A DNA stretch of 28,233 nt from assembly GCA_023442085.1 (NCBI GenBank), contig JAEZMT010000179.1, positions 1-28,233 of the forward strand. The letters run 5' to 3'. Below, in pieces: positions 14,714 through 22,442 of this stretch (position 1 is the first letter of the stretch; the number at the start of each line of letters is the position of its first letter). The position numbers and the translations under genes were made by a program. The stretch comes from Pseudomonadota bacterium. Its GTDB lineage: Bacteria > Pseudomonadota > Alphaproteobacteria > Rhizobiales > Xanthobacteraceae. The notes beneath the pieces were generated by a model that made no database searches, had not been told where the DNA came from, and saw only the letters and a list, made by a program, of their open reading frames with translations.

Positions 14714-15579
14714 CAGGCATCCCCCATGGCGAACTTCTGGTGCCACGCCTGCACGGCGTTGACGATCAGCAGCATCAGGAATGCGAGGCCCAGCATAGTG
14801 ACTGCGATGGCGGCGGCGGCGGCGTAGTCATATTCCTCCAGCCGGATGAAGGTGAGCAGCGCCACGATCTCGGTGCGGAACGGCTGGTTGCCGGCGATGA
14901 ACACCACCGCGCCGAACTCGCCCAAAGAGCGGGCGAAGGCCAGCGACGTGCCCGCGAGGAAGGCCGGGAAGATGGTCGGGAAGATGATGCGGCGGAAGAT
15001 GGTGAAGTCGCTCGCGCCAAGCGTGGCTCCCGCCTCCTCCAGCTCCGGCTCCATGTCCTCCAGCACCGGCTGCACCGTGCGCACCACGAAGGGGATGGAG
15101 GTGAAAGCCATGGCGCAGACAATGCCGGCCGGCGCATAAGCCACCTGTATCCCCCACTGCGCCAGCGGCGCGCCGAACCAGCCGTTCTTGGCAAACAGCG
15201 CCGTCAGCGCGAGGCCCGCCACCGCCGTGGGCAAGGCGAAGGGCACGTCTACCATGGCGTCCAGCAGGCGCTTGCCGGGAAACTCGTAGCGCACCAGCAC
15301 CCAGGCGAGGGCGAGGCCATAGACCGCGTTGAACAGCGCCGCCAGCGCCGCCGTGGTCAGCGTGACCTGGAAGGAGGCCAGCGTGCGCGGCGAGGTGATG
15401 ATGGCGATGTAGCGCTCGAAGCCCACATCCGCCGCCTTCAGCAGCAGTGCACCGATGGGCAGGAGCACGATGAGGCCGAGATAGAGCAGCGTGAGGCCGA
15501 GCGAGAGCCGCAGGCCCGGAATGACGCTTCGGCGCGACGGGCGGCTCAGCATCGGCAGCGCGAAGCGGGGGCGGGGCAT
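14713..15579 (-). CDS. cysT: Sulfate/thiosulfate ABC transporter permease CysT (CysU)
   Basis: 288 residues with six predicted membrane spans. The EAA loop reads LEEAGATLGASDFTIFRRIIFP, and SLAFARSLGEFGAVVFIAGNQPFRTEI is characteristic of CysT. The basic N-terminus (first ~25 residues, Arg/Pro-rich) precedes the first helix LSLGLTLLYLGLIVLLPIGALLL. It forms a heterodimeric channel with CysW, whose start overlaps its stop. The gap upstream (15580-15718) contains no binding-protein gene; the next minus-strand gene is an unrelated secreted protein ended by its own terminator, so cysT probably has its own promoter in the AT-rich stretch near 15675-15690. Sulfate supply to cysteine synthesis is the expected role. 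Confidence 0.91.
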   Translation of the reverse strand: MPRPRFALPMLSRPSRRSVIPGLRLSLGLTLLYLGLIVLLPIGALLLKAADVGFERYIAIITSPRTLASFQVTLTTAALAALFNAVYGLALAWVLVRYEFPGKRLLDAMVDVPFALPTAVAGLALTALFAKNGWFGAPLAQWGIQVAYAPAGIVCAMAFTSIPFVVRTVQPVLEDMEPELEEAGATLGASDFTIFRRIIFPTIFPAFLAGTSLAFARSLGEFGAVVFIAGNQPFRTEIVALLTFIRLEEYDYAAAAAIAVTMLGLAFLMLLIVNAVQAWHQKFAMGDA

Positions 15580-15718
15580 GGGCTCTTAAGGTGCATCTTG
15601 CGCTGGAAGGTCGGGCCGACGTCGCGGCATACGGCCGTTATGGCGCGCACGAGCGGAAATGTCATGCTTGGCCGGGATAAAAATTAAACACCGCGAAAAC
15701 GCTGTGATTTCACGTCAC

Positions 15719-15741
15719 AAAAAAGGGCCGCGAGGCGGCCC
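15719..15741 (-). terminator. Rho-independent terminator after the small secreted protein
   Basis: Read on the minus strand: a perfect 7-bp stem GGGCCGC / GCGGCCC (15741-15725) with a 3-nt loop, then six Ts (15724-15719). It ends the minus-strand gene stopping at 15767. Confidence 0.82.
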
Positions 15742-15766
15742 CTTCTGTCTTTTCGGTTGCCTTGGC

Positions 15767-16120
15767 TCAAAAGCCCGGCAGGTCGAAGGCGCCCGGCAGC
15801 GGCCAGCGCAGGCCGGTGATCGGGCCGGGGCCAGCGGCCGTGGGTCCATAGGTCGGGTAGAAGTAGCCGGGCGAAAGCGCGTAGTCGAGATAGGACTTGG
15901 AACCGGGCTTCACCACGGTTCCGGCGTCGAGATACGAGCGGCGCTCGACGACGATACGATTGCGCTTCTTCACGGTCTGCGCCTCGGCGCTATCAGCGGA
16001 AGCGATGGAGAAGGCACCCGTGGTCGCCGCGATGGCCGCGACCGCCAGCGACACCGAGAGCGCCGTCTTCAGGCCCGTGCGGGCAAGAGAAGCGAAGGCG
16101 GTGAACGAAGCGAAACCCAT
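15767..16120 (-). CDS. Small secreted protein of unknown function
   Basis: 117 residues starting MGFASFTAFASLART. The ATG (16120-16118) is chosen because GGGAGG lies 6 nt upstream on the minus strand. Residues ~15-42 form a hydrophobic, Ala-rich signal peptide; likely cleavage is after ASA (42) or AEA (47). The mature part is short: a basic start (VKKRNRIVVERR), then RSYLDAGTVVKPGSKSYLDYAL, in which SYLD occurs twice, then a Gly/Pro/Tyr-rich end. The SYLDAGT-PGSK-YLDYA pattern resembles a short uncharacterised periplasmic family I recall from Hyphomicrobiales; I cannot name a function. It has its own terminator and is divergent from asd, so it is probably a single-gene unit. Confidence 0.72.
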   Translation of the reverse strand: MGFASFTAFASLARTGLKTALSVSLAVAAIAATTGAFSIASADSAEAQTVKKRNRIVVERRSYLDAGTVVKPGSKSYLDYALSPGYFYPTYGPTAAGPGPITGLRWPLPGAFDLPGF

Positions 16121-16293
16121 GGCATCCTCCCAGATCGGCGCAGGGCCGACCTTGACTGGATTAATAGACGTTTGTCCCCTGCGCAAGGAAACCCGCCTCC
16201 TTGGTGCCATGTTCCCGCCGTCTCGCGGCCGGCGCGTGGCGTTCACGCAACAGTCGCTTGCGCCAGTGGCATGACTGATCGCGAATCTTCGAT

Positions 16294-16322
16294 TTGCAAG
16301 GCCAAGGGGTTCGGCCTAAAAG
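16294..16322 (+). promoter_or_regulatory. Possible promoter of asd
   Basis: TTGCAA (16294-16299) and TAAAAG (16317-16322) with a 17-bp spacer, 42 bp before the asd start. Both boxes depart from consensus; the correct spacing and position are the support. The rest of the 244-bp gap 16121-16364 shows nothing else clear. Confidence 0.35.
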
Positions 16323-16364
16323 CACGGTCTTCGGCCGCATGGGCCGATACATCCGAGGAACATC

Positions 16365-17399
16365 ATGGGTTACAAGGTCGCCGTCGTCGGCGCCACGGGC
16401 AACGTGGGCCGGGAGATTCTCTCGATCCTCGACGAGCGGGGCTTCCCCGCGGACGAGGTCGTCGCGCTCGCCTCGCGAAAGTCGCAGGGCGTGGAAGTCT
16501 CTTACGGCGACAAAACCCTGAAGGTGAAGGCCCTCGAGACCTACGACTTCTCCGACACCGACGTCTGCCTGATGTCGGCCGGTGGGTCCGTGTCCAAGGA
16601 GTGGTCGCCCAAGATCGGCGCGCAGGGCTGCGTCGTCATCGACAATTCCTCGCAGTGGCGCATGGACCCGGACGTGCCGCTGATCGTTCCCGAGGTGAAT
16701 GCGGACGCCATCGTCGGCTTCTCCAAGAAGAACATCATCGCCAACCCGAACTGCTCCACGGCGCAGCTCGTGGTCGCGCTGAAGCCGCTGCATGATGCCG
16801 CGACCATCAAGCGCGTTGTGGTTTCCACCTACCAGTCCGTCTCCGGCGCCGGCAAGGATGCCATGGACGAGCTGTTCACCCAGACCCGGGCCGTCTTCGT
16901 CTCCGATCCGGTGGAGCCGAAGAAGTTTCCGAAGCGCATCGCCTTCAACCTCATCCCGCAAATCGACGTCTTCATGGACGACGGTTTCACCAAGGAAGAG
17001 TGGAAGATGGTGGCCGAGACCAAGAAGATTCTCGACCCCAAGATCAAGCTCACGGCTACCTGCGTCCGCGTGCCGGTCTTCATCTCCCATTCCGAGGCGG
17101 TGAATGTGGAGTTCGAGAAGGAGCTTTCGGCCGACGACGCGCGCAAGATCCTGCGCGAGGCGCCGGGCATCCTCGTCATCGACACCCGTGAGCCGGGCGG
17201 CTACGCCACCCCCCACGAGGCGGCTGGCGAGGACGCGACCTACATCTCGCGCCTGCGCGACGACCCCACCGTGGACAACGGCATCGCCTTCTGGTGCGTG
17301 TCGGACAATCTGCGCAAGGGCGCCGCGCTGAACGCGGTGCAGATCGCCGAGGTGCTGGTGAACCGCAAGCTCATCACCGCCCGCTCCAAGGCGGCGTGA
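16365..17399 (+). CDS. asd: Aspartate-semialdehyde dehydrogenase
   Basis: 344 residues, the usual length. It reduces L-aspartyl-4-phosphate with NADPH to aspartate semialdehyde, the branch point to lysine/diaminopimelate, threonine and methionine. The nucleotide-binding VAVVGATGNVGREILSILDERGFP opens the protein; VVIDNSSQWRMDPDVPLIVPEVN and the catalytic Cys130 in NPNCSTAQ follow, then VVVSTYQSVSGAGKDAMDEL and VRVPVFISHSEAVNVEFE, which contains substrate-binding Arg and the active-site His. ATG 16365 is preceded by GAGGAA at a suitable distance. It is flanked by divergent and convergent genes and has a strong terminator, so it is monocistronic. Methionine synthesis links it loosely to the sulfate permease nearby. 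Confidence 0.97.
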   Translation: MGYKVAVVGATGNVGREILSILDERGFPADEVVALASRKSQGVEVSYGDKTLKVKALETYDFSDTDVCLMSAGGSVSKEWSPKIGAQGCVVIDNSSQWRMDPDVPLIVPEVNADAIVGFSKKNIIANPNCSTAQLVVALKPLHDAATIKRVVVSTYQSVSGAGKDAMDELFTQTRAVFVSDPVEPKKFPKRIAFNLIPQIDVFMDDGFTKEEWKMVAETKKILDPKIKLTATCVRVPVFISHSEAVNVEFEKELSADDARKILREAPGILVIDTREPGGYATPHEAAGEDATYISRLRDDPTVDNGIAFWCVSDNLRKGAALNAVQIAEVLVNRKLITARSKAA

Positions 17400-17424
17400 G
17401 CCTTCCGGCATTCTGGAAATGACG

Positions 17425-17456
17425 AACGGCCCGCTTCGGCGGGCCGTTTGCTTTTT
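17425..17456 (+). terminator. Rho-independent terminator after asd
   Basis: A perfect 9-bp stem ACGGCCCGC (17426-17434) / GCGGGCCGT (17439-17447) with a stable TTCG loop and a TTGCTTTTT tail, 26 bp after the asd stop. It also lies just beyond the stop of the convergent transporter gene. Confidence 0.88.
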
Positions 17457-17461
17457 AGGGG

Positions 17462-18349
17462 TCAGCGCGGCCGGGAGCGGGTTCGCTGCGCGACGGCTAC
17501 CACCAGCGCCACGCCTGCGGCAAAGGCGATGGTCTCGGCGTCCGGCACCTCTCCATTGATGGGCCACGCGAGGCCCACCGTCACGAAGGTTTGCAGCAAC
17601 TGCATCTGCCCGACGCGGGCGATGCCGCCCATGGCGAGCCCGGCATTCCAGAAGAAGAAGCCGATGAGCTGGCTGAATAGGCCGAGATAGACCAGCGCCG
17701 CCCAGGAGCTGCCCGCAACGTCCCCCGCCCTGCCCCATGGAAAGGTGAGGAGCGCGAGCGGCAGCGTCACCGGCAGGCAGAGGATCAGCATGAAGGCGAT
17801 CACCTCCCACCCCGACATGGTGCGCGCGAGGCCGCCCGAAACGGCATAGCCGATGGCGCAGGCGATGACGCCGAGGAAGAGCAGGCTGTCGCCCATCCCC
17901 AGCGCGCCGCCCGCGCCGTTGCGCAAGGCGAAGGCCACCACCAGCCCTGCGCCCACCGCACTCGCGGCGAACAGGCCGAGGCCCGGCCGTTCCCCGGCCA
18001 GCAGCATGGCGGCGATCGCGGTGCACAGCGGCAGAAGTCCGAGCACGATCCCGCCATGGGCCGCCGGCACCGTCTGGGTGGCGACGCCGATGGCCAGCGG
18101 GAACACGAAGATCAGGCAGGCGGAGGAGACAGCGAGGCGCCACAGCACCGCGAGCTGGCCGAACGGCCACGGCCGGCGCATCACCAGCACGAGCCCCAGC
18201 GCGGCGATGCCTGCGAGAGCCGCGCGGCCGAAACTGATGAAGGAGGGGCTGAAATCGTGCAGGGCGAACCGCGTGAGGGGCAGCGTCGCGCCGAACATCA
18301 CCACTGCGACGAAGCCGAGAAGAAGCCCAATGGCCAGATGTCGATCCAT
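17462..18349 (-). CDS. EamA/DMT-family inner-membrane transporter
   Basis: 295 residues with about ten hydrophobic segments arranged as two EamA repeats, typical of the drug/metabolite transporter superfamily. The first repeat begins LAIGLLLGFVAVVMFGATLPLTRFAL; AAHGGIVLGLLPLCTAIAAMLLAGERPG ends it. The second repeat runs from about MGDSLLFLGVIACAIGYAVSG to the end, with PINGEVPDAETIAFAAGVALVV in the position where most members have LGE. Such proteins usually export amino acids or small metabolites, but the substrate cannot be told from sequence. It is convergent with asd and divergent from the small Trm112-like gene. A short basic tail (QRTRSRPR) ends the protein. Confidence 0.88.
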   Translation of the reverse strand: MDRHLAIGLLLGFVAVVMFGATLPLTRFALHDFSPSFISFGRAALAGIAALGLVLVMRRPWPFGQLAVLWRLAVSSACLIFVFPLAIGVATQTVPAAHGGIVLGLLPLCTAIAAMLLAGERPGLGLFAASAVGAGLVVAFALRNGAGGALGMGDSLLFLGVIACAIGYAVSGGLARTMSGWEVIAFMLILCLPVTLPLALLTFPWGRAGDVAGSSWAALVYLGLFSQLIGFFFWNAGLAMGGIARVGQMQLLQTFVTVGLAWPINGEVPDAETIAFAAGVALVVAVAQRTRSRPR

Positions 18350-18541
18350 GCGGCTCCCGGGCGCTGTTCAGGGCCGCTTCATTAGGACGTGTGCCGCCGA
18401 AAAGACAGCGAAACCGCGTGATATGACTATCAGCAGCCGTGATGGCGCGAAAAACGCAGGTGAAAGGCGGCACCGTCGCCGCTATGGTGGCGCGCCGCCG
18501 AACCCGTGCCATCCCAGCGCGCGGCCCTGAAGAGCGAGATC

Positions 18542-18754
18542 ATGATCCAGTCCCAGCGTCCCGGCCACGACGTCGACCCCAAGCTGCTCGAAATCCTGGT
18601 CTGCCCCCTCACCAAGGGGCCGCTGGAATATGATCGCGAGCGCCAGGAGCTGATCTCCCGCGCCGCCCGCCTCGCCTATCCCATCCGCGACGGCATCCCG
18701 ATCATGCTCGCCGACGAGGCGCGCCAGCTGGACGAAAGCGAACTCAACCGCTGA
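18542..18754 (+). CDS. Trm112-like small protein (UPF0434/YcaR type)
   Basis: 70 residues with the hallmark core VDPKLLEILVCPLTKGPLEYDRERQELISRAARLAYPIRDGIPIML of the bacterial Trm112/YcaR family. Eukaryotic Trm112 activates several methyltransferases; the bacterial role is unsettled. Only one Cys (in VCPLTKG) remains, so a zinc site like that of longer relatives is unlikely. The start ATG 18542 has a purine-rich GAGCGAG upstream; an in-frame ATG at 18506 would add 12 residues without a better ribosome site. It is followed by the thiamine riboswitch promoter region and is probably an independent unit. Confidence 0.88.
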   Translation: MIQSQRPGHDVDPKLLEILVCPLTKGPLEYDRERQELISRAARLAYPIRDGIPIMLADEARQLDESELNR

Positions 18755-18783
18755 GGTCCGCGCCCTTCCCGGCGCCCCGCCCC

Positions 18784-18813
18784 TTGCAGTTCCGCGGCCG
18801 GCGTGAGTAAATA
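18784..18813 (+). promoter_or_regulatory. Possible promoter of the thi operon
   Basis: TTGCAG (18784-18789) and TAAATA (18808-18813) with an 18-bp spacer. A start near 18820 would put the transcript's 5' end right at the TPP aptamer, which supports the call even though the boxes are imperfect. Confidence 0.42.
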
Positions 18814-18819
18814 CCAGAT

Positions 18820-18897
18820 ACGGCCTGGGGTGCCGCGCGTTACGCGCGGCTGAGATCACACCCATCGAACCTGTCTGGATCATGCCAGCGTAGGGAG
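18820..18897 (+). promoter_or_regulatory. TPP (THI-box) riboswitch
   Basis: The conserved parts of the thiamine diphosphate aptamer occur in order: GGGGTGCC (18827-18834), a 7-bp P3 hairpin CCGCGCG-TTA-CGCGCGG (18833-18849), CTGAGA (18850-18855), ACCC followed by GAACCTG, and GGATCATGCCAGCGTAGGGA (18877-18896). The ribosome-binding AGGGAG (18892-18897) of thiO is the 3' edge of the aptamer itself, and no separate terminator hairpin lies between aptamer and gene. Control is therefore most likely at translation initiation: bound TPP would hide the site and switch off thiOSGE. Confidence 0.95.
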
Positions 18898-18903
18898 ATG
18901 CCG

Positions 18904-20109
18904 ATGAGCGAGAGCTTGTCGCAGTTTGTTTCCGCACCATCATCGCAAGCCGGCTCCGGACCGGCACGCAAGACGAAGCCACGCGTGGCGATCGTCGGCG
19001 GCGGAGTCATCGGCCTCGCCCTCGCGTGGCGCCTCGCCGAGGCCGGCTGCCCGGTGGACGTGTTCGACACCGGCGAGACCGGGCAAGGCGCGAGCCGTGC
19101 CGCCGCCGGCATGCTCGCCGCCTGCGCCGAGGCCGAGCCCGGCGAAGAGGGCCTGCTCGCCCTCAACCGCGCCAGCCAGACCCTGTGGCCCGCTTTCGCT
19201 GCCGAGCTGGAGCGCGCCTCCGGCGAGACCGTGGACCTGCGCACCGAGGGCACAATCACCATCGCGCTTACGGCGGATGACCTCGCGAAGCTGCGCCACC
19301 TGTTCGCCTTCCAGCAGGGGCTGGGCCTGCCCGTCCAGTGGCTCACCGCCGCAGAGGTGCGCCGGCGCGAGCCCTATCTGGCGCCCCGCCTCGCCGGCGG
19401 CGTGCTGAGCCCGCAGGATCATCAGGTCGACAATCGCAAGGTGGCGGCCGCGCTGAAGATCGCCGCGCTCAAGGCCGGCGCGAGGCTCCATGAACGGACG
19501 CCGGTCAGCCGGGTGGAGACGGCCGGCGGCCGCGCCACGGGCGTCGTCGCCGGAGACACGCACCATGCCGCCGACGTGGTGGTGCTGGCCGCCGGCGCCT
19601 GGAGCCGGGGCGTGGACATCACCCCGGCGACGCCGCTGCCGGTGCGCCCCATCAAGGGCCAGATGCTTTCCCTGCGCATGGACCCGGCCGCGCCCATCCT
19701 CTCCCACGTCCTGTGGGCACCGGGCTCCTACCTCGTTCCTCGACGCGACGGGCGTCTCATCATCGGGGCCACCACCGAGGAGAAGGGGTTCGACACGGAC
19801 CTGACGGCCGGCGGCCAGCTGGCGTTGCTCACCCATGCGTGGCGGGCGCTGCCGACGCTGGAGGAACTGAGCATCGTCGAGCAATGGGTCGGCTTCCGCC
19901 CGGGTAGCCGGGACGACGCGCCCATCCTCGGCCCGAGCCCGGAGGTGGACGGCCTCGTCTACGCTACCGGCCACCACCGCAACGGCATCCTCCTTCTACC
20001 CGTGACGACGCAGGTGATCGCCGACCATATCCTCGGCGGCAAGATGGCGGATGTCGCCCTGCCCTTTGGCGCGGAGCGCTTCGGCCCGCCGCGCGCGGCG
20101 GCGGAGTGA
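18904..20109 (+). CDS. thiO: FAD-dependent glycine oxidase of thiazole synthesis
   Basis: 401 residues of the DAO family. ThiO oxidises glycine to iminoacetate (dehydroglycine), which ThiG uses for the thiamine thiazole ring. The FAD-binding VAIVGGGVIGLALAWRLAEAGCPVDVFDTG lies at about residues 28-56, followed by SRAAAGMLAACAEAE, and near the C-terminus are YLVPRRDGRLIIGATTEEKGFDTD, WVGFRPGSRDDAPILGPSP and YATGHHRNGILLLPVT. ATG 18904 is chosen: the AGGGAG is 6 nt upstream, whereas ATG 18898 would touch it. An extra ~25 residues precede the Rossmann strand. It is the first gene behind the riboswitch and its stop lies 5 bp before the preferred thiS ATG. Confidence 0.94.
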   Translation: MSESLSQFVSAPSSQAGSGPARKTKPRVAIVGGGVIGLALAWRLAEAGCPVDVFDTGETGQGASRAAAGMLAACAEAEPGEEGLLALNRASQTLWPAFAAELERASGETVDLRTEGTITIALTADDLAKLRHLFAFQQGLGLPVQWLTAAEVRRREPYLAPRLAGGVLSPQDHQVDNRKVAAALKIAALKAGARLHERTPVSRVETAGGRATGVVAGDTHHAADVVVLAAGAWSRGVDITPATPLPVRPIKGQMLSLRMDPAAPILSHVLWAPGSYLVPRRDGRLIIGATTEEKGFDTDLTAGGQLALLTHAWRALPTLEELSIVEQWVGFRPGSRDDAPILGPSPEVDGLVYATGHHRNGILLLPVTTQVIADHILGGKMADVALPFGAERFGPPRAAAE

Positions 20110-20114
20110 GCGCC

Positions 20115-20321
20115 ATGCTCGCGTTGAAGGTGAACGGCACCGAGGAGGCCCATCCCGTGGCCACCGTCGCCGATCTGCTCGTGGCCAAAGGGCTTGAGCC
20201 GGAGCGCAAGGGCATCGCGGTGGCCGTCAACGGCGCCGTGGTGCCCCGCCGCACCTGGACCGAGGCGCGCCTTTCCTCAGGCGACGCCGTTGAGATCATC
20301 GAGGCCAAGCAGGGCGGTTGA
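20115..20321 (+). CDS. thiS: Sulfur carrier protein ThiS
   Basis: 68 residues of ubiquitin-like fold ending in the diagnostic GlyGly (EAKQGG). The C-terminal Gly is adenylated and converted to a thiocarboxylate that donates sulfur to the thiazole made by ThiG. LALKVNGTEEAHPVATVADLL and IAVAVNGAVVPRRTW...LSSGDAVEIIEA are typical. ATG 20115 has GGAG (20103-20106) at 8 nt; a GTG at 20106 overlapping the thiO stop would add three residues and is the alternative. The adenylating enzyme ThiF is not in the window. Confidence 0.93.
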   Translation: MLALKVNGTEEAHPVATVADLLVAKGLEPERKGIAVAVNGAVVPRRTWTEARLSSGDAVEIIEAKQGG

Positions 20322-20374
20322 GCCCCGGCCCAACAGAACAGGGCGCTCCTGAACGGGCGCCGGGAAGAAGCACC

Positions 20375-21166
<792 letters not shown>

Positions 21167-21168
21167 CC

Positions 21169-21792
21169 CTGCCTGCGCTGCCGACGCCGCCGCTGCTTCT
21201 CCTCACCGACCGCTCGCTGGCACGAGGCGATCTGGCGGACGTGGTTGGGGCCGCCTGCGCCGGCGGGTGCAGATGGGTGAGCCTGCGCGAGAAGGACCTT
21301 CCGGCGGCCGAGCAGATCGCGCTCTTTACCCGTCTTCGCGCAGCGACCGCGCCGTTCGGCGCGCGCCTGACGCTGCATGGCCCACCCGAGCTGGCGCTGG
21401 CCGCATTGGCCGACGGCGTGCATCTGTCCGGCGGCGGGGATGCGGCTGCGGCGCGGGCACTGCTGGGACCGAACGCTCTAGTCGGCCTCTCCACCCATAC
21501 CCTTGCGGAGGCCGCTGCGGCCAACGCAGCGGCACTCGACTACATCACCGCCAGCCCTGTCTTCCTCACCGCCTCGAAGCCGGGCCACGGGCCGGCGCTG
21601 GGGCTGGAGGGCCTGGCTGCCTTTGTCCGGGCAAGCGCGGTGCCGGTGATAGCGCTCGCCGGCATCGCTGCAGAAACGGCGCCCGCCTGCATTGGCGCAG
21701 GGGCGAAAGGGATCGCGCTCATGGGCGGCGTCATGCGCGCAGAGGCCCCGCGCGCCGCAGTGGCGGCCATTGTCGCGGCAATCGGGGATTAG
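21169..21792 (+). CDS. thiE: Thiamine-phosphate synthase, apparent CTG start
   Basis: About 207 residues of ThiE, which couples thiazole phosphate and HMP pyrophosphate to make thiamine phosphate. Visible: LLLLTDRSLARGD (first strand), CRWVSLREKDLPAAEQ, LTLHGPPELALAALADGVHLSGG, GLSTHTLAEA, YITASPVFLTASKPGHGPALGLEGL and VIALAGIAAETAPACIGAGAKGIALMGGVM. No ATG, GTG or TTG is in frame before the first essential strand. Two CTG codons are candidates: 21169, 6 nt after GGGAG (21158-21162), and 21163, which overlaps the thiG stop as CTGA but abuts the ribosome site. Translational coupling to thiG is likely either way. A sequencing slip in the start codon cannot be excluded. The pyrimidine genes thiC and thiD are not in the window. 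Confidence 0.88.
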   Translation: MPALPTPPLLLLTDRSLARGDLADVVGAACAGGCRWVSLREKDLPAAEQIALFTRLRAATAPFGARLTLHGPPELALAALADGVHLSGGGDAAAARALLGPNALVGLSTHTLAEAAAANAAALDYITASPVFLTASKPGHGPALGLEGLAAFVRASAVPVIALAGIAAETAPACIGAGAKGIALMGGVMRAEAPRAAVAAIVAAIGD

Positions 21793-21877
21793 GTCTCACC
21801 GAGACGCCGCGCCTTGCTTTTCACTGGCAGCAAGCGGGAAGGACGGGACCGCCCTCCCCAGCCGCATCAGTCGCGCC

Positions 21878-22282
21878 TCACTTCGCGATGAGCAGGATGA
21901 GCTGCTGGCCGGCGGGGGCGTCCAGCTCCGCTTCAGTCAGCTTGCCGTCCTTGTTGGCATCGGCGTCGTTGAAGCGCTTGCGGACGATGATGAGCCACTC
22001 GTCCAGCTCCAGCGTCTTGTCGCCGTCCTTGTTGAACTGTGCCCAGTCCTCGTCGGTCAGCCGGCCCTTGGTCTCGGCGGCCTCAAGGGTCTTGTCCTTG
22101 TCCGGATTGATGGCCTTGAACACCTTGGTGCCGAGGTCGATGGCCTCGACGATCTCGACGGTGCTGTCCTTGTCCTTGTTGTACTTGCGAAGGAACTCCT
22201 TGCCGGTGAGGGCGAAGGCCGAACCCGTGGCGGCGAGCGAGACCGCGGCGACGACGCCGAGGGAAATCATCCTGCGCTTCAT
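21878..22282 (-). CDS. Secreted EF-hand calcium-binding protein
   Basis: 134 residues. An N-terminal signal peptide (MKRRMISLGVVAAVSLAATGSAFA) is probably cut after residue 24. Four 12-residue EF-hand-type loops follow: 35-46 (N-x-D-x-D, ending Glu46), 59-70, 84-95 (NKDGDKTLELDE) and 108-119 (DANKDGKLTEAE), each with acidic or Asn residues at positions 1, 3 and 5 and Glu at 12. Position 1 is Asn in three of the four. The protein is thus a small periplasmic or exported calcium-binding protein of unknown partner. The ATG (22282-22280) has GGGAGG upstream on the minus strand. The rpsA terminator lies upstream, so it needs its own promoter; none was clear. Confidence 0.87.
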   Translation of the reverse strand: MKRRMISLGVVAAVSLAATGSAFALTGKEFLRKYNKDKDSTVEIVEAIDLGTKVFKAINPDKDKTLEAAETKGRLTDEDWAQFNKDGDKTLELDEWLIIVRKRFNDADANKDGKLTEAELDAPAGQQLILLIAK

Positions 22283-22378
22283 GGCAAAACCTCCCGATTT
22301 TTGACAGTCAGACTGGGATACGTCCGCACCGCTCCCGGCACAAGAACGCCGCACGGCGTCCGAATGGCGCACGGGTTG

Positions 22379-22407
22379 AAAAAAGGGCCGGTGCAATGCA
22401 CCGGCCC
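22379..22407 (-). terminator. Rho-independent terminator after rpsA
   Basis: On the minus strand, GGGCCGGTGCA and TGCACCGGCCC (22407-22385) form an 11-bp palindrome around a single central base, followed by six Ts (22384-22379). It lies 36 bp beyond the rpsA stop and separates rpsA from the EF-hand gene. Confidence 0.88.
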
Positions 22408-22442
22408 TTCATTCTTTCAGGTGATCCGATCGCGGGTGGCGA

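Noticed and set aside
21793..21877. Small GTCTC-ACC-GAGAC hairpin after thiE as a terminator
   Set aside because: Only a 5-bp stem, and the T-rich stretch is too far away to support a firm call.
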